Shown one piece after another: positions 1-11,986 of a stretch of 64,000 nucleotides of DNA. The stretch spans positions 2,046,001 to 2,110,000 of the forward strand of contig NZ_VKAD01000001.1 of the NCBI RefSeq assembly GCF_008041945.1. Direction: 5' to 3'. Both the position numbers and the translations under genes were made by a program. The DNA comes from Reinekea thalattae. Lineage in GTDB: Bacteria > Pseudomonadota > Gammaproteobacteria > Pseudomonadales > Natronospirillaceae. The notes beneath the pieces were generated by a model. It made no database searches. It saw only the letters and a list, made by a program, of their open reading frames with translations, and was not told the origin of the DNA. Position 1 is the stretch's first letter, and every line of letters starts with the position of its first letter.

Positions 1-562
1 TCGAGGCTTTATTCTAACTGACGATCAAGGACGAACATCTGTCGAACATATTTTTGCCATTGGTGATGTGACTCATGGGCCAATGCTTGCTCATAAAGCA
101 GCTCATCAAGGCCATATTGCAGCCGAAGTCATTGCTGGACATTCAGCTCATTTTCAAGCCTTAGCGATTCCATCCATTGCTTATACTTATCCAGAAGTTG
201 CTTGGGTAGGGCTTACAGAAGAGCAGGCAAAAACACAAAACATAGCCTTCAAAACCGCTGTTTTCCCATGGAGTGCCAGTGGCCGTGCTATTGCAGCTGG
301 CAATGCTGCAGGAAAAACAAAACTTATTTATGAGCAAAAAACCGAACGACTGCTCGGTGCTGGCATCGTAGGCGATCATGCTGGTGAATTACTGGGCGAG
401 TTAACCTTAGCAATAGAGTTTGGCGCAACCTTAGAAGATATTGCACTAACAATCCACGCTCATCCCAGCTTGCATGAAACCATTGGACTGGCGGCAGAAC
501 TTGGAGCTGGCACCATTACTGATTTGCCAAATAAAAAAGCGCTGCTCAGTCACAGCAATTAG
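1..562 (+). CDS. lpdA: Dihydrolipoyl dehydrogenase-like flavoprotein, C-terminal part (5' end outside window)
   Basis: The window opens inside this gene; reading frame 2 is open from base 2 to the stop at 560-562, giving about 186 residues. They cover the end of the FAD domain (FAIGDVTHGPMLAHKA, the flavin-contacting stretch) and the dimerisation domain of the pyridine nucleotide-disulfide oxidoreductase family. The C-terminal HAHPSLHE holds the His-Glu pair that in dihydrolipoyl dehydrogenase acts as base across the dimer interface, and SIAYTYPEVAWVG is also typical of that enzyme. In that family the protein reoxidises lipoamide in 2-oxoacid dehydrogenase complexes using NAD+. The redox-active disulfide lies outside the window, so a related flavoprotein disulfide reductase cannot be fully excluded. 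It converges on mnmE. Confidence 0.85.
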   Translation, partial: RGFILTDDQGRTSVEHIFAIGDVTHGPMLAHKAAHQGHIAAEVIAGHSAHFQALAIPSIAYTYPEVAWVGLTEEQAKTQNIAFKTAVFPWSASGRAIAAGNAAGKTKLIYEQKTERLLGAGIVGDHAGELLGELTLAIEFGATLEDIALTIHAHPSLHETIGLAAELGAGTITDLPNKKALLSHSN

Positions 563-593
563 AATTAGCTACCTGCAGCTGCCTATAAAAACC

Positions 594-1949
594 TTACTTA
601 CCGATACAAAAGCTACTAAAAATTCGGCCAAGCAGATCATCGGAACTGAATTCTCCGGTGATCTCATTTAATGCATTCTGTGCAAATTTTAAATCTTCAG
701 CCAATAACTCACCGGCGGAATAACCCTGTAATTGTTGCAGACCGTTTTGCAGAGCAGCTTCAGCCTGTGATAACGCATCCAAATGACGCTTCCGCGCTAT
801 AAAGCCAGACTCGTGCAAGCCTTCAAAGCCCATCAGTTGTTTAAGGTGCTGTTTAAGATCATCAACGCCTAAACCCTGCTTGGCTGATAACCTAATGACA
901 GGGATCTCCTGAGCATCAATGCCGGGCTGCTCAACGGTCATATCGATTTTATTGCGTATCACCGTTATTTTGGCTTCTGGAGGTAACCGATCGATAAAAT
1001 CTGGCCATATTTTAGCTGGATCAGTTTCGTCAGTGGTTTTTGCATCGACTAAAAATAAAATGCGATCGGCGGTTGCGATCTCTTCCCACGCACGCTCGAC
1101 ACCAATCTTTTCAACAACGTCCGGTGCATCACGCAAGCCGGCGGTATCGATTAGGTGTAAGGGCATGCCATCGATATGAATATGCTCTTTTAACACGTCA
1201 CGCGTAGTGCCGGCGATATCGGTAACAATCGCCCGTTCGTGACCAGCTAATGCATTCAGCAAGCTCGATTTACCGGCATTTGGGCGACCTGCGATAACCA
1301 CTCTCATGCCTTCGCGCATCAATTGACCTTGATTCGCCGCCTGCTTAACGCGCTCCAGTTGCTCAATAATCGTAACCAGATCGGCTTCAACCTTACCGTC
1401 AGATAAAAAATCAATTTCCTCTTCAGGAAAATCAATCGCCGCTTCAACATAAATACGAAGCTGGATAAGCTGTTCAACCAGCTGATGGATTTGCTTAGAA
1501 AACACGCCTTTTAACGATCGAACGGCAGAGCGGGCGGCTTCTTTAGAACTGGCATCAATTAGATCCGCAATGGCCTCAGCCTGAGCTAAATCCATCTTGT
1601 CATTCAGAAATGCACGCTCAGAAAACTCTCCCGGACGCGCTAATCGACAACCCTGCTGAGTAATAGACTCCAGCAACAGCTCTAAAATAACTGGGCCGCC
1701 ATGACCTTGAAACTCGACAACATCTTCACCAGTAAACGAATTCGGTCCTGGAAAATACAGACTAATGCCTTCATCAATAACAGCACCGTCAGTGTCGTAG
1801 AATTCACCATAATGGGCGTACCGAGGTTTAGGAGAGTGCTTTAAAATTTGCTCGGCAATGCTCAAAGCAGCAGGGCCTGACACCCGAACAATACCGACAC
1901 CGCCACGCCCTGGCGCAGTAGCAACTGCTGCGATGGTTTCTTTTGTCAT
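594..1949 (-). CDS. mnmE: tRNA uridine-5-carboxymethylaminomethyl modification GTPase MnmE
   Basis: MnmE works with MnmG to modify the wobble uridine of several tRNAs in the cytoplasm. The protein starts [20 protein letters not shown], the family's formyl-tetrahydrofolate-binding N-terminus. A G domain follows in the middle with P-loop [12 protein letters not shown], switch [15 protein letters not shown] and NKID. It ends with CIGK, the invariant C-terminal cysteine motif. I chose the ATG at 1949, giving 451 residues, close to E. coli MnmE (454). An upstream in-frame ATG at 1988 would add 13 residues with no family resemblance. It is the last gene of the leftward rpmH-rnpA-yidC-mnmE cluster, 107 bases after yidC with a terminator-like hairpin between them, so it may also have its own promoter. 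Confidence 0.97.
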   Translation of the reverse strand: MTKETIAAVATAPGRGGVGIVRVSGPAALSIAEQILKHSPKPRYAHYGEFYDTDGAVIDEGISLYFPGPNSFTGEDVVEFQGHGGPVILELLLESITQQGCRLARPGEFSERAFLNDKMDLAQAEAIADLIDASSKEAARSAVRSLKGVFSKQIHQLVEQLIQLRIYVEAAIDFPEEEIDFLSDGKVEADLVTIIEQLERVKQAANQGQLMREGMRVVIAGRPNAGKSSLLNALAGHERAIVTDIAGTTRDVLKEHIHIDGMPLHLIDTAGLRDAPDVVEKIGVERAWEEIATADRILFLVDAKTTDETDPAKIWPDFIDRLPPEAKITVIRNKIDMTVEQPGIDAQEIPVIRLSAKQGLGVDDLKQHLKQLMGFEGLHESGFIARKRHLDALSQAEAALQNGLQQLQGYSAGELLAEDLKFAQNALNEITGEFSSDDLLGRIFSSFCIGK

Positions 1950-2013
1950 TTGATTTTTAGACTCTCTTAACCCAACTCTTGAAGACACATTTGAAACAAT
2001 ACTGCAGGCATAA

Positions 2014-2038
2014 AAAAAGCAGACAATGCCTGCTTTTT
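2014..2038 (-). terminator. Rho-independent terminator after yidC
   Basis: Arms AAAAAGCAG (2014-2022) and CTGCTTTTT (2030-2038) form a hairpin; read leftward it ends in a run of seven T. An overlapping alternative pairing, GCAGGCAT (2004-2011) with ATGCCTGC (2026-2033), is also possible, so the site could switch between two folds. It lies between yidC and mnmE. Confidence 0.7.
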
Positions 2039-2056
2039 ATACAGCATCAGCTAATG

Positions 2057-3709
2057 TTAGTCAGCGGACTTTTTAGCTTCTGCTCGTTCAATGCTCTTAT
2101 TAACAATAAATTGCTGAACAATAGTAATGATGTTGTTGCTCAACCAGTAAAGTGTCAGACCGGCTGGGAACCACAAGAACATAAAGGTAAACATAACAGG
2201 CATTAACTTCATAATTTTAGCCTGCATTGGATCCATTGTTGGCTGCTGCTGCATTTGCATCTGAATAAACATAGAGACACCCATCAACAGAGGCAGAACA
2301 AAGAACGGATCTTTAACTGATAAATCAACAATCCAGAACATAAAGGGTGATTGACGTAATTCAACCGACTCCATTAACGTCCAGTACAGTGCAATAAAGA
2401 TTGGCATTTGCAGGATCATCGGTAAGCAACCACCTAATGGGTTTAGCTTTTCCTTCTGATACAGCTTCATCATTTCTTGGCTCATGCGTTGACGATCGTC
2501 ACCAAACTGATCCTTTAACTGCTGAATCTTAGGTGTGAACTTACGCATTTTAGCCATAGAACGGTAAGAAGAGGCCGTTAATGGGTACAAAATAGTTTTT
2601 ACTGTCAGGGTCATTAAAACAATGGCCCAACCCCAGTTACCAACCAATGAATGGATAAAGTCGAGCAACTTGAATAACGGCTGTGCAATCCACCATAACC
2701 AGCCGTAATCGACGGTTTTTTCTAGGTTACTGGCTAAATCAGCGAGTACAGACTGCTTTTTAGGGCCAACATAAAATTCGCCAGATAGGCTAACTGTCTC
2801 GCCTGGAGCAATCGCAAACGAAGATGATTTATAGCCCGCATAATACAATCCGTTACTCTTTAATGCGTAGTAGCTGTTTTCACCTTGTGTCGCAGGGACC
2901 CAAGCAGATAAGAAGTAGTGCTGCTGCATTGCTAACCAGCCGTTTGCACTACGAGCTGAGAAATCTTCATCATCTAGATCTTTAAAGGATACTTTTTCAT
3001 AGGCTGAGCCATCTGTTGAAAAGGTTGCACCCAAATAAGATTTTTTACCGATACCGGCCTGTGTTGGATCTTCTGAGCTATCTCGCTTGATCTGTGCAAA
3101 AAGCGTTGTATAACGCGTTTCAGCGGCGTTATTGGTTATTTCATGGCGAATATGAATAACGTAACTAGAACGATTTAGCGTAAATACTTTATTAACTGTT
3201 AGGCCGTTTTCAGCGGTGTGGCTTAAAACAACGTTGAGTTCATCTTGGCCGTCCGCCATACGATAAACAGCCTCAGCAGATTGGTAACGCGCACGATTAC
3301 CAGTATCGATACCATGATCACCCACTAAACCACTTTGAGCGACGTAATATCGATCTTCAGTTTCTAATATTTTAAACGGGATGTTTGGAGTAGATAACGC
3401 ATTCGGGTATTGAGGCAGTGCGGCTAACTCAATATCACCACCGGTGAGATTGATATTAATATTTAACGTATCTGTAATAACTGAAACAACATCGCCTTGC
3501 GTTGAATTCTCAGTACTCACAGCTTGATCAGTCGGAATGGAAGACGTCGCCGTTGGGATATCGTTAAACGAAGACCCTTCTGTAGGAATCACAACTGATT
3601 GGTTTGTAGATTGCTCTGCGGTCGCTGAATAGTCATTAGACCACTGTAAAATCATAATATAAGAAACAATTGCCAAGCCGACAATCAGGATAATTCGACG
3701 AACGTCCAT
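2057..3709 (-). CDS. yidC: Membrane protein insertase YidC
   Basis: YidC inserts and folds inner-membrane proteins, alone or with SecYEG. The protein has 550 residues (E. coli 548). It has an N-terminal membrane anchor (IILIVGLAIVSYIMILQW, about residues 6-23), then a large periplasmic domain rich in beta structure (about 60-340). The conserved C-terminal core of five membrane segments starts near residue 350 (GNWGWAIVLMTLTVKTILYPL) and includes the family stretch PLGGCLPMILQMPIFIALYW. The C-terminus is charged (RAEAKKSAD). It lies downstream of rnpA in the conserved order. The small yidD gene that usually sits between them is absent: only 88 bases separate the two genes. Confidence 0.98.
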   Translation of the reverse strand: MDVRRIILIVGLAIVSYIMILQWSNDYSATAEQSTNQSVVIPTEGSSFNDIPTATSSIPTDQAVSTENSTQGDVVSVITDTLNININLTGGDIELAALPQYPNALSTPNIPFKILETEDRYYVAQSGLVGDHGIDTGNRARYQSAEAVYRMADGQDELNVVLSHTAENGLTVNKVFTLNRSSYVIHIRHEITNNAAETRYTTLFAQIKRDSSEDPTQAGIGKKSYLGATFSTDGSAYEKVSFKDLDDEDFSARSANGWLAMQQHYFLSAWVPATQGENSYYALKSNGLYYAGYKSSSFAIAPGETVSLSGEFYVGPKKQSVLADLASNLEKTVDYGWLWWIAQPLFKLLDFIHSLVGNWGWAIVLMTLTVKTILYPLTASSYRSMAKMRKFTPKIQQLKDQFGDDRQRMSQEMMKLYQKEKLNPLGGCLPMILQMPIFIALYWTLMESVELRQSPFMFWIVDLSVKDPFFVLPLLMGVSMFIQMQMQQQPTMDPMQAKIMKLMPVMFTFMFLWFPAGLTLYWLSNNIITIVQQFIVNKSIERAEAKKSAD

Positions 3710-3797
3710 AAATAGATTCCGATTTAATGATAACTAAGATTTTTCATCTTCATAAAAGCGCCGAAATGGTACCTGTGACTAGGCATTTTTACTAGGG

Positions 3798-4205
3798 CTA
3801 ATCAGAGCTTGGCTGATGAAGTGAACGCTTTATTGATTTTGTTTGTTGTGAACGCTTAGTTAACTTATTGAATTGTTTTTTTAGTAACTGCCGTACTTCT
3901 TCATTAGACAGCTTATCTATACCTTTACGGGCTAATATTATTATATCCATATCAGGAACTTCGGTATTGTGCAGCCGAAAATAGTCCTTGGTGACACGTT
4001 TAATACGGTTACGCTGGACAGCAAAGCGGATATTCTTTTTTGAAAATATAAAGCCAAGGCGGGAGTGTTTAAGGGTGTTAAAGCGTGCCAGCATTAAAAA
4101 ATGCTCACATGGCGCTTTAACATCTACCTTATCAAAAACCGTCTGATAGTCTTTTGCGTTTAATAAACGCATCCCCTTAGGGTAACCAAACGGTTTTTCA
4201 GACAT
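3798..4205 (-). CDS. rnpA: Ribonuclease P protein component RnpA
   Basis: RnpA is the protein subunit of RNase P and helps the catalytic RNA trim tRNA 5' leaders. The protein has 135 residues and is strongly basic. It carries the family signature RNRIKRVTKDYFR around residues 64-76, part of the RNA-binding RNR motif and helix, and an early LLNAKDYQTVFDK stretch also typical of RnpA. The C-terminal tail (TKRSQQTKSIKRSLHQPSSD) is basic and poorly conserved. It starts 16 bases after the rpmH stop, so the two are surely co-transcribed. Confidence 0.96.
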   Translation of the reverse strand: MSEKPFGYPKGMRLLNAKDYQTVFDKVDVKAPCEHFLMLARFNTLKHSRLGFIFSKKNIRFAVQRNRIKRVTKDYFRLHNTEVPDMDIIILARKGIDKLSNEEVRQLLKKQFNKLTKRSQQTKSIKRSLHQPSSD

Positions 4206-4221
4206 TACTTCAGTCTTAAGA

Positions 4222-4356
4222 TTAAGCGCTTAGTGCAGCACGACCGCGTGCGCGACGACGAGCTAGAACTTTACGGCCATTCTTAGTTGCCATACGTGAA
4301 CGGAAACCGTGGCTACGCTTACGCTTTAGATTACTTGGTTGAAAAGTACGTTTCAT
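4222..4356 (-). CDS. rpmH: 50S ribosomal protein L34
   Basis: This is a 44-residue, very basic protein starting [18 protein letters not shown] and ending GRAALSA, a near-textbook L34. L34 is a structural protein of the large ribosomal subunit. The ATG is at 4354-4356 and the stop at 4222-4224. It is the first gene of the leftward operon beside oriC. Overlapping inverted repeats in its leader (4381-4408) suggest post-transcriptional control. Confidence 0.98.
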   Translation of the reverse strand: MKRTFQPSNLKRKRSHGFRSRMATKNGRKVLARRRARGRAALSA

Positions 4357-4380
4357 TGTTAGGTCTTCTCTAAATTTATT

Positions 4381-4408
4381 GGCTCACTTGGTGTTTGAGC
4401 CACCAAGT
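4381..4408 (-). promoter_or_regulatory. Two mutually exclusive hairpins in the rpmH leader
   Basis: Arms GGCTCA (4381-4386) and TGAGCC (4396-4401) are complementary. So are ACTTGGTG (4386-4393) and CACCAAGT (4401-4408). Because the arms interleave, the RNA can form only one hairpin at a time. The element lies about 25 bases before the rpmH start codon. The pairing is seen directly; a control role is inferred. Confidence 0.45.
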
Positions 4409-4691
4409 ATGGTTTGAAACAAGGCAATAACCCCTGTTCCCATGAAATTTGGACGGCGGATTTTAAAGAATCATCCAAGATAAAGCAATGGTTGTTTTTT
4501 AAACAGAGTTAAGTGTCTTAGATAATAATTTAATGTTTAAGTATATATATGTTTTTTTATTATTTATTGTTAATTATTAAGCAGGCTATTTTCTGTTTAT
4601 AACTTAAAAAAACTCAATAAAATCATATACTTATAAGTTTTATAACAACTGAATAATTAGCGTATAGGCTGGGTGGATATGGCCGGAAAGG

Positions 4692-4700
4692 TGTGTATAA
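4692..4700 (-). promoter_or_regulatory. DnaA box
   Basis: The plus strand reads TGTGTATAA, so the minus strand is TTATACACA, a perfect DnaA box. It faces the box at 4710, forming a head-to-head pair about 10 bases apart. Confidence 0.75.
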
Positions 4701-4709
4701 ATAGCTAAG

Positions 4710-4718
4710 TTATACACA
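4710..4718 (+). promoter_or_regulatory. DnaA box
   Basis: TTATACACA matches the DnaA consensus TTATNCACA exactly and is paired with the inverted box at 4692. Confidence 0.75.
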
Positions 4719-4770
4719 TGTGAAGTGTCCAGCGTCCATTCACAGGCTTATTAACTTTGTTATACGGTTG

Positions 4771-4779
4771 TTATGCACA
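4771..4779 (+). promoter_or_regulatory. DnaA box
   Basis: TTATGCACA matches TTATNCACA exactly. It lies on the dnaA-proximal side of the AT-rich block. A weaker look-alike, TTATACGGT, lies just before it at 4760. Confidence 0.7.
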
Positions 4780-4968
4780 GCCATTGCCGCGAATTTTTTT
4801 TCATATTATCGGGCCGATGTTTGCTTTAGCTTTAAATAGTCGCTGTTTTGGTTCAGTGGGGTTTAATACTAGAGACAGTTAATAGTCGCTTCCTTACTTG
4901 CTTCAGGCTGGTATCGCTTAGCGCTGTCAGTTAAAATGCTTTATCTTTTTTGGCTTTCCGGAGTCTTC

Positions 4969-6495
4969 GTGCAAGACGCTATTTGGCATCAATGCTTGGA
5001 GCAATTACGTTCTGAGTTACCGTCTCACCAATTTAATACCTGGTTACGACCTTTAACTGTGGATAATCGATCTGAACAGTTGGTGTTATTGGCGCCTAAT
5101 CGCTTTATCGCGAATTGGGTTCGGGATAAGTATCGGCAACGTATTGAGTCGGTCGCTGAACAATATGGTTATGCTGGAAGCGTCTCTATTGAAATCGCTT
5201 CTGAAGTTACTCGAGCTGAGCCGGTGCGAAGTGGCTTAAATGTTAGTAGCGCTCCACAAAGTCATACCACTGTTAATGGTGTTTCTACACCTAATAGTGT
5301 TCCTGCATCGGCTGCGGTTATTGAAGGTCATGTAGTGACGGAAGCCGCCAGTGCCGCGCAGATTTCTGAGCAAGTAAAGCAAAGCGCAGCGTCGGTATCG
5401 ATAGATGCTCCAGCGGTTAAAGCCAGTGATTCAGTGATTCAAACAACAGGCTCAAAGCGTGGTAAAAACCGAGTCCAGAGTTACCTTAATAAGTCTTTTA
5501 CCTTTAAGTCGTTTGTTGAAGGTAAGTCGAATCAACTTGCCTTAGCGGCGAGCCAGCAGGTTGCTAAGAATAGCGGTGGTGCTTATAACCCACTCTTTAT
5601 ATACGGTGGCGTAGGTTTAGGTAAAACGCACCTTATGCAGGCTATTGGTAACGAGATTGTTGAACAAAATCCTTCAGCTAAAGTTGTGTATTTGCATTCA
5701 GAACGCTTTGTCGCTGATATGGTAAAAGCACTGCAACTTAATGCTATTGCAGAATTTAAAAAGTTTTATCGCTCGTTAGATGCGTTATTAATTGATGATA
5801 TCCAGTTCTTCGCTAAAAAAGATCGCTCTCAAGAAGAGTTTTTTCATACCTTTAATGCTTTGTTGGAAGGTAATCAGCAAGTCATTTTAACCTGCGATCG
5901 TTTTCCTAAAGAGATCGATGGTTTAGAAGATCGTTTGAAATCTCGTTTTGGTTGGGGTTTAACTGTTGCGGTTGAGCCACCCGATTTAGAAACTCGAGTT
6001 GCCATTTTGATGAAAAAGGCCGAACAGGCGAAAATTATTTTACCTGCAGATGCTGCTTTCTTTATAGCGCAGCGTATTCGTTCGAATGTTCGGGAATTAG
6101 AAGGTGCGCTAAAGCGTGTTATCGCTAATGCGCAGTTTACCGGTTCGGCTATTAATACTTCCTTTGTTAAAGAGTCGCTAAAAGATTTATTGGCGTTACA
6201 GGATAAACAAGTCAGTATTGAAAACATTCAGCGTACAGTGGCGGAATATTTTAAAATTAAGATATCGGATTTATACAGCAAGCGTAGAAGCCGTAGTATT
6301 GCTCGTCCTAGACAGGTAGCAATGGCACTCGCTAAAGAATTAACCCAGCACAGCTTGCCTGAAATTGGTGAGGCGTTTGGTGGCAGAGACCACACAACTG
6401 TATTGCATGCTTGCCGTAAGGTTAAAGAGCTTCGCGAAACTAACCAAGATATTCGCGAAGATTATAATAATTTACTCAGAACATTGACCACCTGA
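4969..6495 (+). CDS. dnaA: Chromosomal replication initiator protein DnaA
   Basis: DnaA binds DnaA boxes and melts oriC. I chose the GTG at 4969 (508 residues) because GGAG sits five bases upstream and the protein then begins [13 protein letters not shown], like other DnaA proteins. An in-frame ATG at 4936 would add an unlikely hydrophobic 11-residue leader. Domain I covers about 1-85, a variable Ala/Ser-rich linker (domain II) about 86-170, and the AAA+ domain follows with Walker [11 protein letters not shown] near residue 215 and Walker [10 protein letters not shown] near 275. The C-terminal DNA-binding domain has [14 protein letters not shown] near 470. It heads the dnaA-dnaN-recF-gyrB cluster. 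Confidence 0.98.
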   Translation: MQDAIWHQCLEQLRSELPSHQFNTWLRPLTVDNRSEQLVLLAPNRFIANWVRDKYRQRIESVAEQYGYAGSVSIEIASEVTRAEPVRSGLNVSSAPQSHTTVNGVSTPNSVPASAAVIEGHVVTEAASAAQISEQVKQSAASVSIDAPAVKASDSVIQTTGSKRGKNRVQSYLNKSFTFKSFVEGKSNQLALAASQQVAKNSGGAYNPLFIYGGVGLGKTHLMQAIGNEIVEQNPSAKVVYLHSERFVADMVKALQLNAIAEFKKFYRSLDALLIDDIQFFAKKDRSQEEFFHTFNALLEGNQQVILTCDRFPKEIDGLEDRLKSRFGWGLTVAVEPPDLETRVAILMKKAEQAKIILPADAAFFIAQRIRSNVRELEGALKRVIANAQFTGSAINTSFVKESLKDLLALQDKQVSIENIQRTVAEYFKIKISDLYSKRRSRSIARPRQVAMALAKELTQHSLPEIGEAFGGRDHTTVLHACRKVKELRETNQDIREDYNNLLRTLTT

Positions 6496-6517
6496 TAAGT
6501 AGGATGGAAAGAACTTT

Positions 6518-7627
6518 ATGATTCAGTTTTCACTCGCACGTGAGCAACTATTAAAACCCCTTCAATTGGTAAGTGGCGTCGTTGAAAAGCGTCAAACCTT
6601 ACCGGTATTGTCTAACGTTTTGCTCGAGGTCGACGGTTCTGAACTGCTGTTGACAGGTACTGACCTTGAAGTGGAACTGGTTGGTCGCGTGGTTTTATCT
6701 GAGCCTTCAGAAAGTGGCTCAATTACAGTGCCGGCGAAAAAGTTTTTAGATATTGTTCGCTCGCTGCCAGATGATTCGATCATTAACCTAAAGCAAAATG
6801 AAGAGCGCGTTATTGTTAGTAGTGGTCGTAGTAAGTTCACCTTGACGACATTACCTGCTGCTGAATTTCCAAGTATTGAAAAAAGCGCTGACGATGATGA
6901 GTATGCACTACCTCAGTCGTCATTAAGTCAGTTGATTAACGCCACTAGCTTTGCAATGGCTCAACAGGATGTTCGTTACTATCTGAACGGCATGTCGTTA
7001 GAACTTAACCAATCTTTAGTTCGCACCGTTGCAACTGATGGTCACCGCTTAGCGATGAGTTACGTGACGGTTGACGGTATGAATTGCCCAGAAAAGAAGC
7101 AGGTTATTGTGCCTCGTAAGGGTATCTTGGAGCTTAATCGATTACTTACTGATTTGGATGCATCGATCAAGGTTTACATTGGCGCATCGCATTTACGTGC
7201 AACCACAGAAGAGTTTAGCTTCACCACTAAATTGGTCGACGGTAAATTCCCAGATTACGAGCGTGTATTACCTCGTGGTGGCGATAAAGAAGTGGTTGGT
7301 GATCGCCAAGCGTTAAAATCAATCTTTAGCCGAGCGGCGATTCTTTCGAATGAAAAGTATCGTGGCGTACGCATGATTCTATCTGAAGGGAACTTGTTGG
7401 TTAAAGCCAATAACCCAGAACAGGAAGAAGCTGAAGTTATGGTTGAAGTTGACTATAGCGGCCCAGAGTTGGAAGTTGGCTTCAATGTTAACTATGTTCT
7501 CGACGTTTTGGGCGTTATCAGTGGCGAACAGGTTAAGTTTGTGTTGTCAGATGCCAATTCCAGTGCTTTGGTGACTGATTTCGATGATGAGTCCTCTGCT
7601 TACGTTGTTATGCCGATGCGGCTCTAA
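6518..7627 (+). CDS. dnaN: DNA polymerase III beta sliding clamp
   Basis: DnaN forms the ring-shaped dimer that tethers replicative and repair polymerases to DNA. The protein has 369 residues (usual 366-367). It starts MIQFSLAREQLLKPLQLVSG, has VEKRQTLPVLSNVLL in the first clamp domain, and ends with MPMRL, the conserved C-terminus that shapes the clamp-motif pocket. Three homologous domains of about 120 residues fill the length. It begins 22 bases after dnaA with a purine-rich GGAAAG ribosome site, consistent with one operon. Confidence 0.98.
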   Translation: MIQFSLAREQLLKPLQLVSGVVEKRQTLPVLSNVLLEVDGSELLLTGTDLEVELVGRVVLSEPSESGSITVPAKKFLDIVRSLPDDSIINLKQNEERVIVSSGRSKFTLTTLPAAEFPSIEKSADDDEYALPQSSLSQLINATSFAMAQQDVRYYLNGMSLELNQSLVRTVATDGHRLAMSYVTVDGMNCPEKKQVIVPRKGILELNRLLTDLDASIKVYIGASHLRATTEEFSFTTKLVDGKFPDYERVLPRGGDKEVVGDRQALKSIFSRAAILSNEKYRGVRMILSEGNLLVKANNPEQEEAEVMVEVDYSGPELEVGFNVNYVLDVLGVISGEQVKFVLSDANSSALVTDFDDESSAYVVMPMRL

Positions 7628-7642
7628 TTCGGTCTCGTTGCT

Positions 7643-11156
<3,514 letters not shown>

Positions 11157-11173
11157 GTTTTATTTCTATATTG

Positions 11174-11206
11174 GCGACACGGTGTCTTGTTTTGCACCGT
11201 AGTCGC
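11174..11206 (+). terminator. Terminator-like hairpin after gyrB
   Basis: GCGAC-A-CGGTG (11174-11184) pairs with CACCG-TA-GTCGC (11195-11206), leaving a small internal bulge. A T-rich tract follows (TTTAGTTTTCC). It lies 18 bases after the gyrB stop and would end the dnaA-gyrB operon. Confidence 0.7.
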
Positions 11207-11213
11207 TTTAGTT

Positions 11214-11249
11214 TTCCTCTTCCTCTTCCTCTTCCTCTTCCTCTTCCTA
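11214..11249. repeat. Hexanucleotide tandem repeat (TTCCTC)5 plus one variant unit
   Basis: Five perfect TTCCTC units are followed by one TTCCTA unit, inside a longer pure pyrimidine tract that runs to about 11265. The tract is intergenic, between the gyrB terminator and the second parS site. Such simple repeats can change copy number by slippage, and mirror-like polypyrimidine runs can form triplex DNA. No gene start lies directly downstream on this strand. Confidence 0.9.
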
Positions 11250-11295
11250 CTCTTTTTTCTTTTGCAGCTTATTTGTTATTTATGACTTTGAATGA

Positions 11296-11311
11296 TGTTC
11301 CACGTGGAACA
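11296..11311. promoter_or_regulatory. parS: parS centromere site (ParB-binding palindrome) downstream of gyrB
   Basis: TGTTCCACGTGGAACA is identical to the site at 8682, and the two are about 2.6 kb apart, flanking gyrB. It is intergenic, between gyrB and the convergent acetyltransferase gene. Two exact copies of a 16-bp palindrome cannot be chance in this length. Confidence 0.92.
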
Positions 11312-11323
11312 CTCTTCAATCTG

Positions 11324-11821
11324 CTACAGCTGTTTTTCCATCAAAGAGATCGAATGGTATTGCCCTAGTTTGTAGCCGGCGTCAGAAAGCACGCCCACCT
11401 GTTCAAAACCGAATTTCGAATGCAGGCTGATCGATCGTTCGTTTGGTAAGGTAATCAATGCATAGGCTCGATGAACGGCTTCTGCTGATAGGCGTTGAAA
11501 TAGAGCTTCATAGAGTTTTTGCCCGAGTCCCTTGCCTTTATATTCAGGCGTTAAGTAAACGCTGACTTCAACTGAGCTTAGGTAAGCATTCTTGGGGCGA
11601 AAGGGAGCGCTGCAGGCGTAGCCAATGATTTCATCGCCCTCTAGAGCGGTTAGACATTGGTGTGGGCCTGTATCTTTAAATTGATGCATCCAAGGAGATC
11701 GGCTAGCGATGTCGTAGCTGTCGGTATCAAAGGTAATCGCAGTGTGTTGGATGTAATAATTAATAATATCAACAAAGCTAGAAAGATCATTCTCAATGGC
11801 TGGGCGGATCTGAATAGACAT
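11324..11821 (-). CDS. GNAT N-acetyltransferase, phosphinothricin/methionine-sulfoximine type
   Basis: This is a 165-residue single-domain GNAT protein. It shows the family start IRPAIENDLSSFVDIINYYI, the segment TAITFDT found in phosphinothricin/methionine-sulfone acetyltransferases, and motif A with VEVSVYLTPEYKGKGLGQKL, where KGKGLG holds the acetyl-CoA pyrophosphate (consensus Q/RxxGxG/A). SISLHSKFGFEQVGVL is the C-terminal FGF stretch. Members acetylate the amino group of glutamate-analogue compounds such as methionine sulfoximine; the real substrate here is unknown. It stands alone, convergent with gyrB. Confidence 0.85.
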   Translation of the reverse strand: MSIQIRPAIENDLSSFVDIINYYIQHTAITFDTDSYDIASRSPWMHQFKDTGPHQCLTALEGDEIIGYACSAPFRPKNAYLSSVEVSVYLTPEYKGKGLGQKLYEALFQRLSAEAVHRAYALITLPNERSISLHSKFGFEQVGVLSDAGYKLGQYHSISLMEKQL

Positions 11822-11986
11822 AAAACAAATTCACTTCATTGGTTAGGTTAAATTGTGGATCTGGCCCAAAAGCTTTTTGGGCTGGTTATTCGTATGGCGT
11901 GGATTTTTTGCTTAAGCTAAAGGCAACGCTGAGAGCTATTGCTCAGCGGTTGGTAATGTAAGCCACAAAGAGTATTGGGCACAAGG

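Larger units (their letters stand above)
4357..4968. other. oriC: Chromosome replication origin (oriC) and dnaA promoter region
   Basis: This 612-base gene-free stretch lies between rpmH and dnaA, the usual oriC position in gammaproteobacteria such as Pseudomonas. It contains a very AT-rich block (about 4500-4660, the likely unwinding element). Next to this are three perfect matches to the DnaA box TTATNCACA: 4692-4700 (reverse strand), 4710-4718 and 4771-4779. A one-mismatch box may lie at 4594-4602 (reverse strand). No GATC sites were seen here by eye, unlike the enterobacterial oriC. The dnaA promoter should lie in 4800-4950, but I could not pick a convincing -35/-10 pair. Confidence 0.88.

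Noticed and set aside
4936-4968. In-frame ATG extension of dnaA
   Set aside because: The added residues are hydrophobic and unlike DnaA. The GTG at 4969 has a well-placed GGAG and gives the conserved N-terminus.
11171-11368. Small open frame encoding a Leu-Pro repeat after gyrB
   Set aside because: The repeat comes from the TTCCTC tract. The frame covers the gyrB terminator and a parS site, so a real protein is unlikely.
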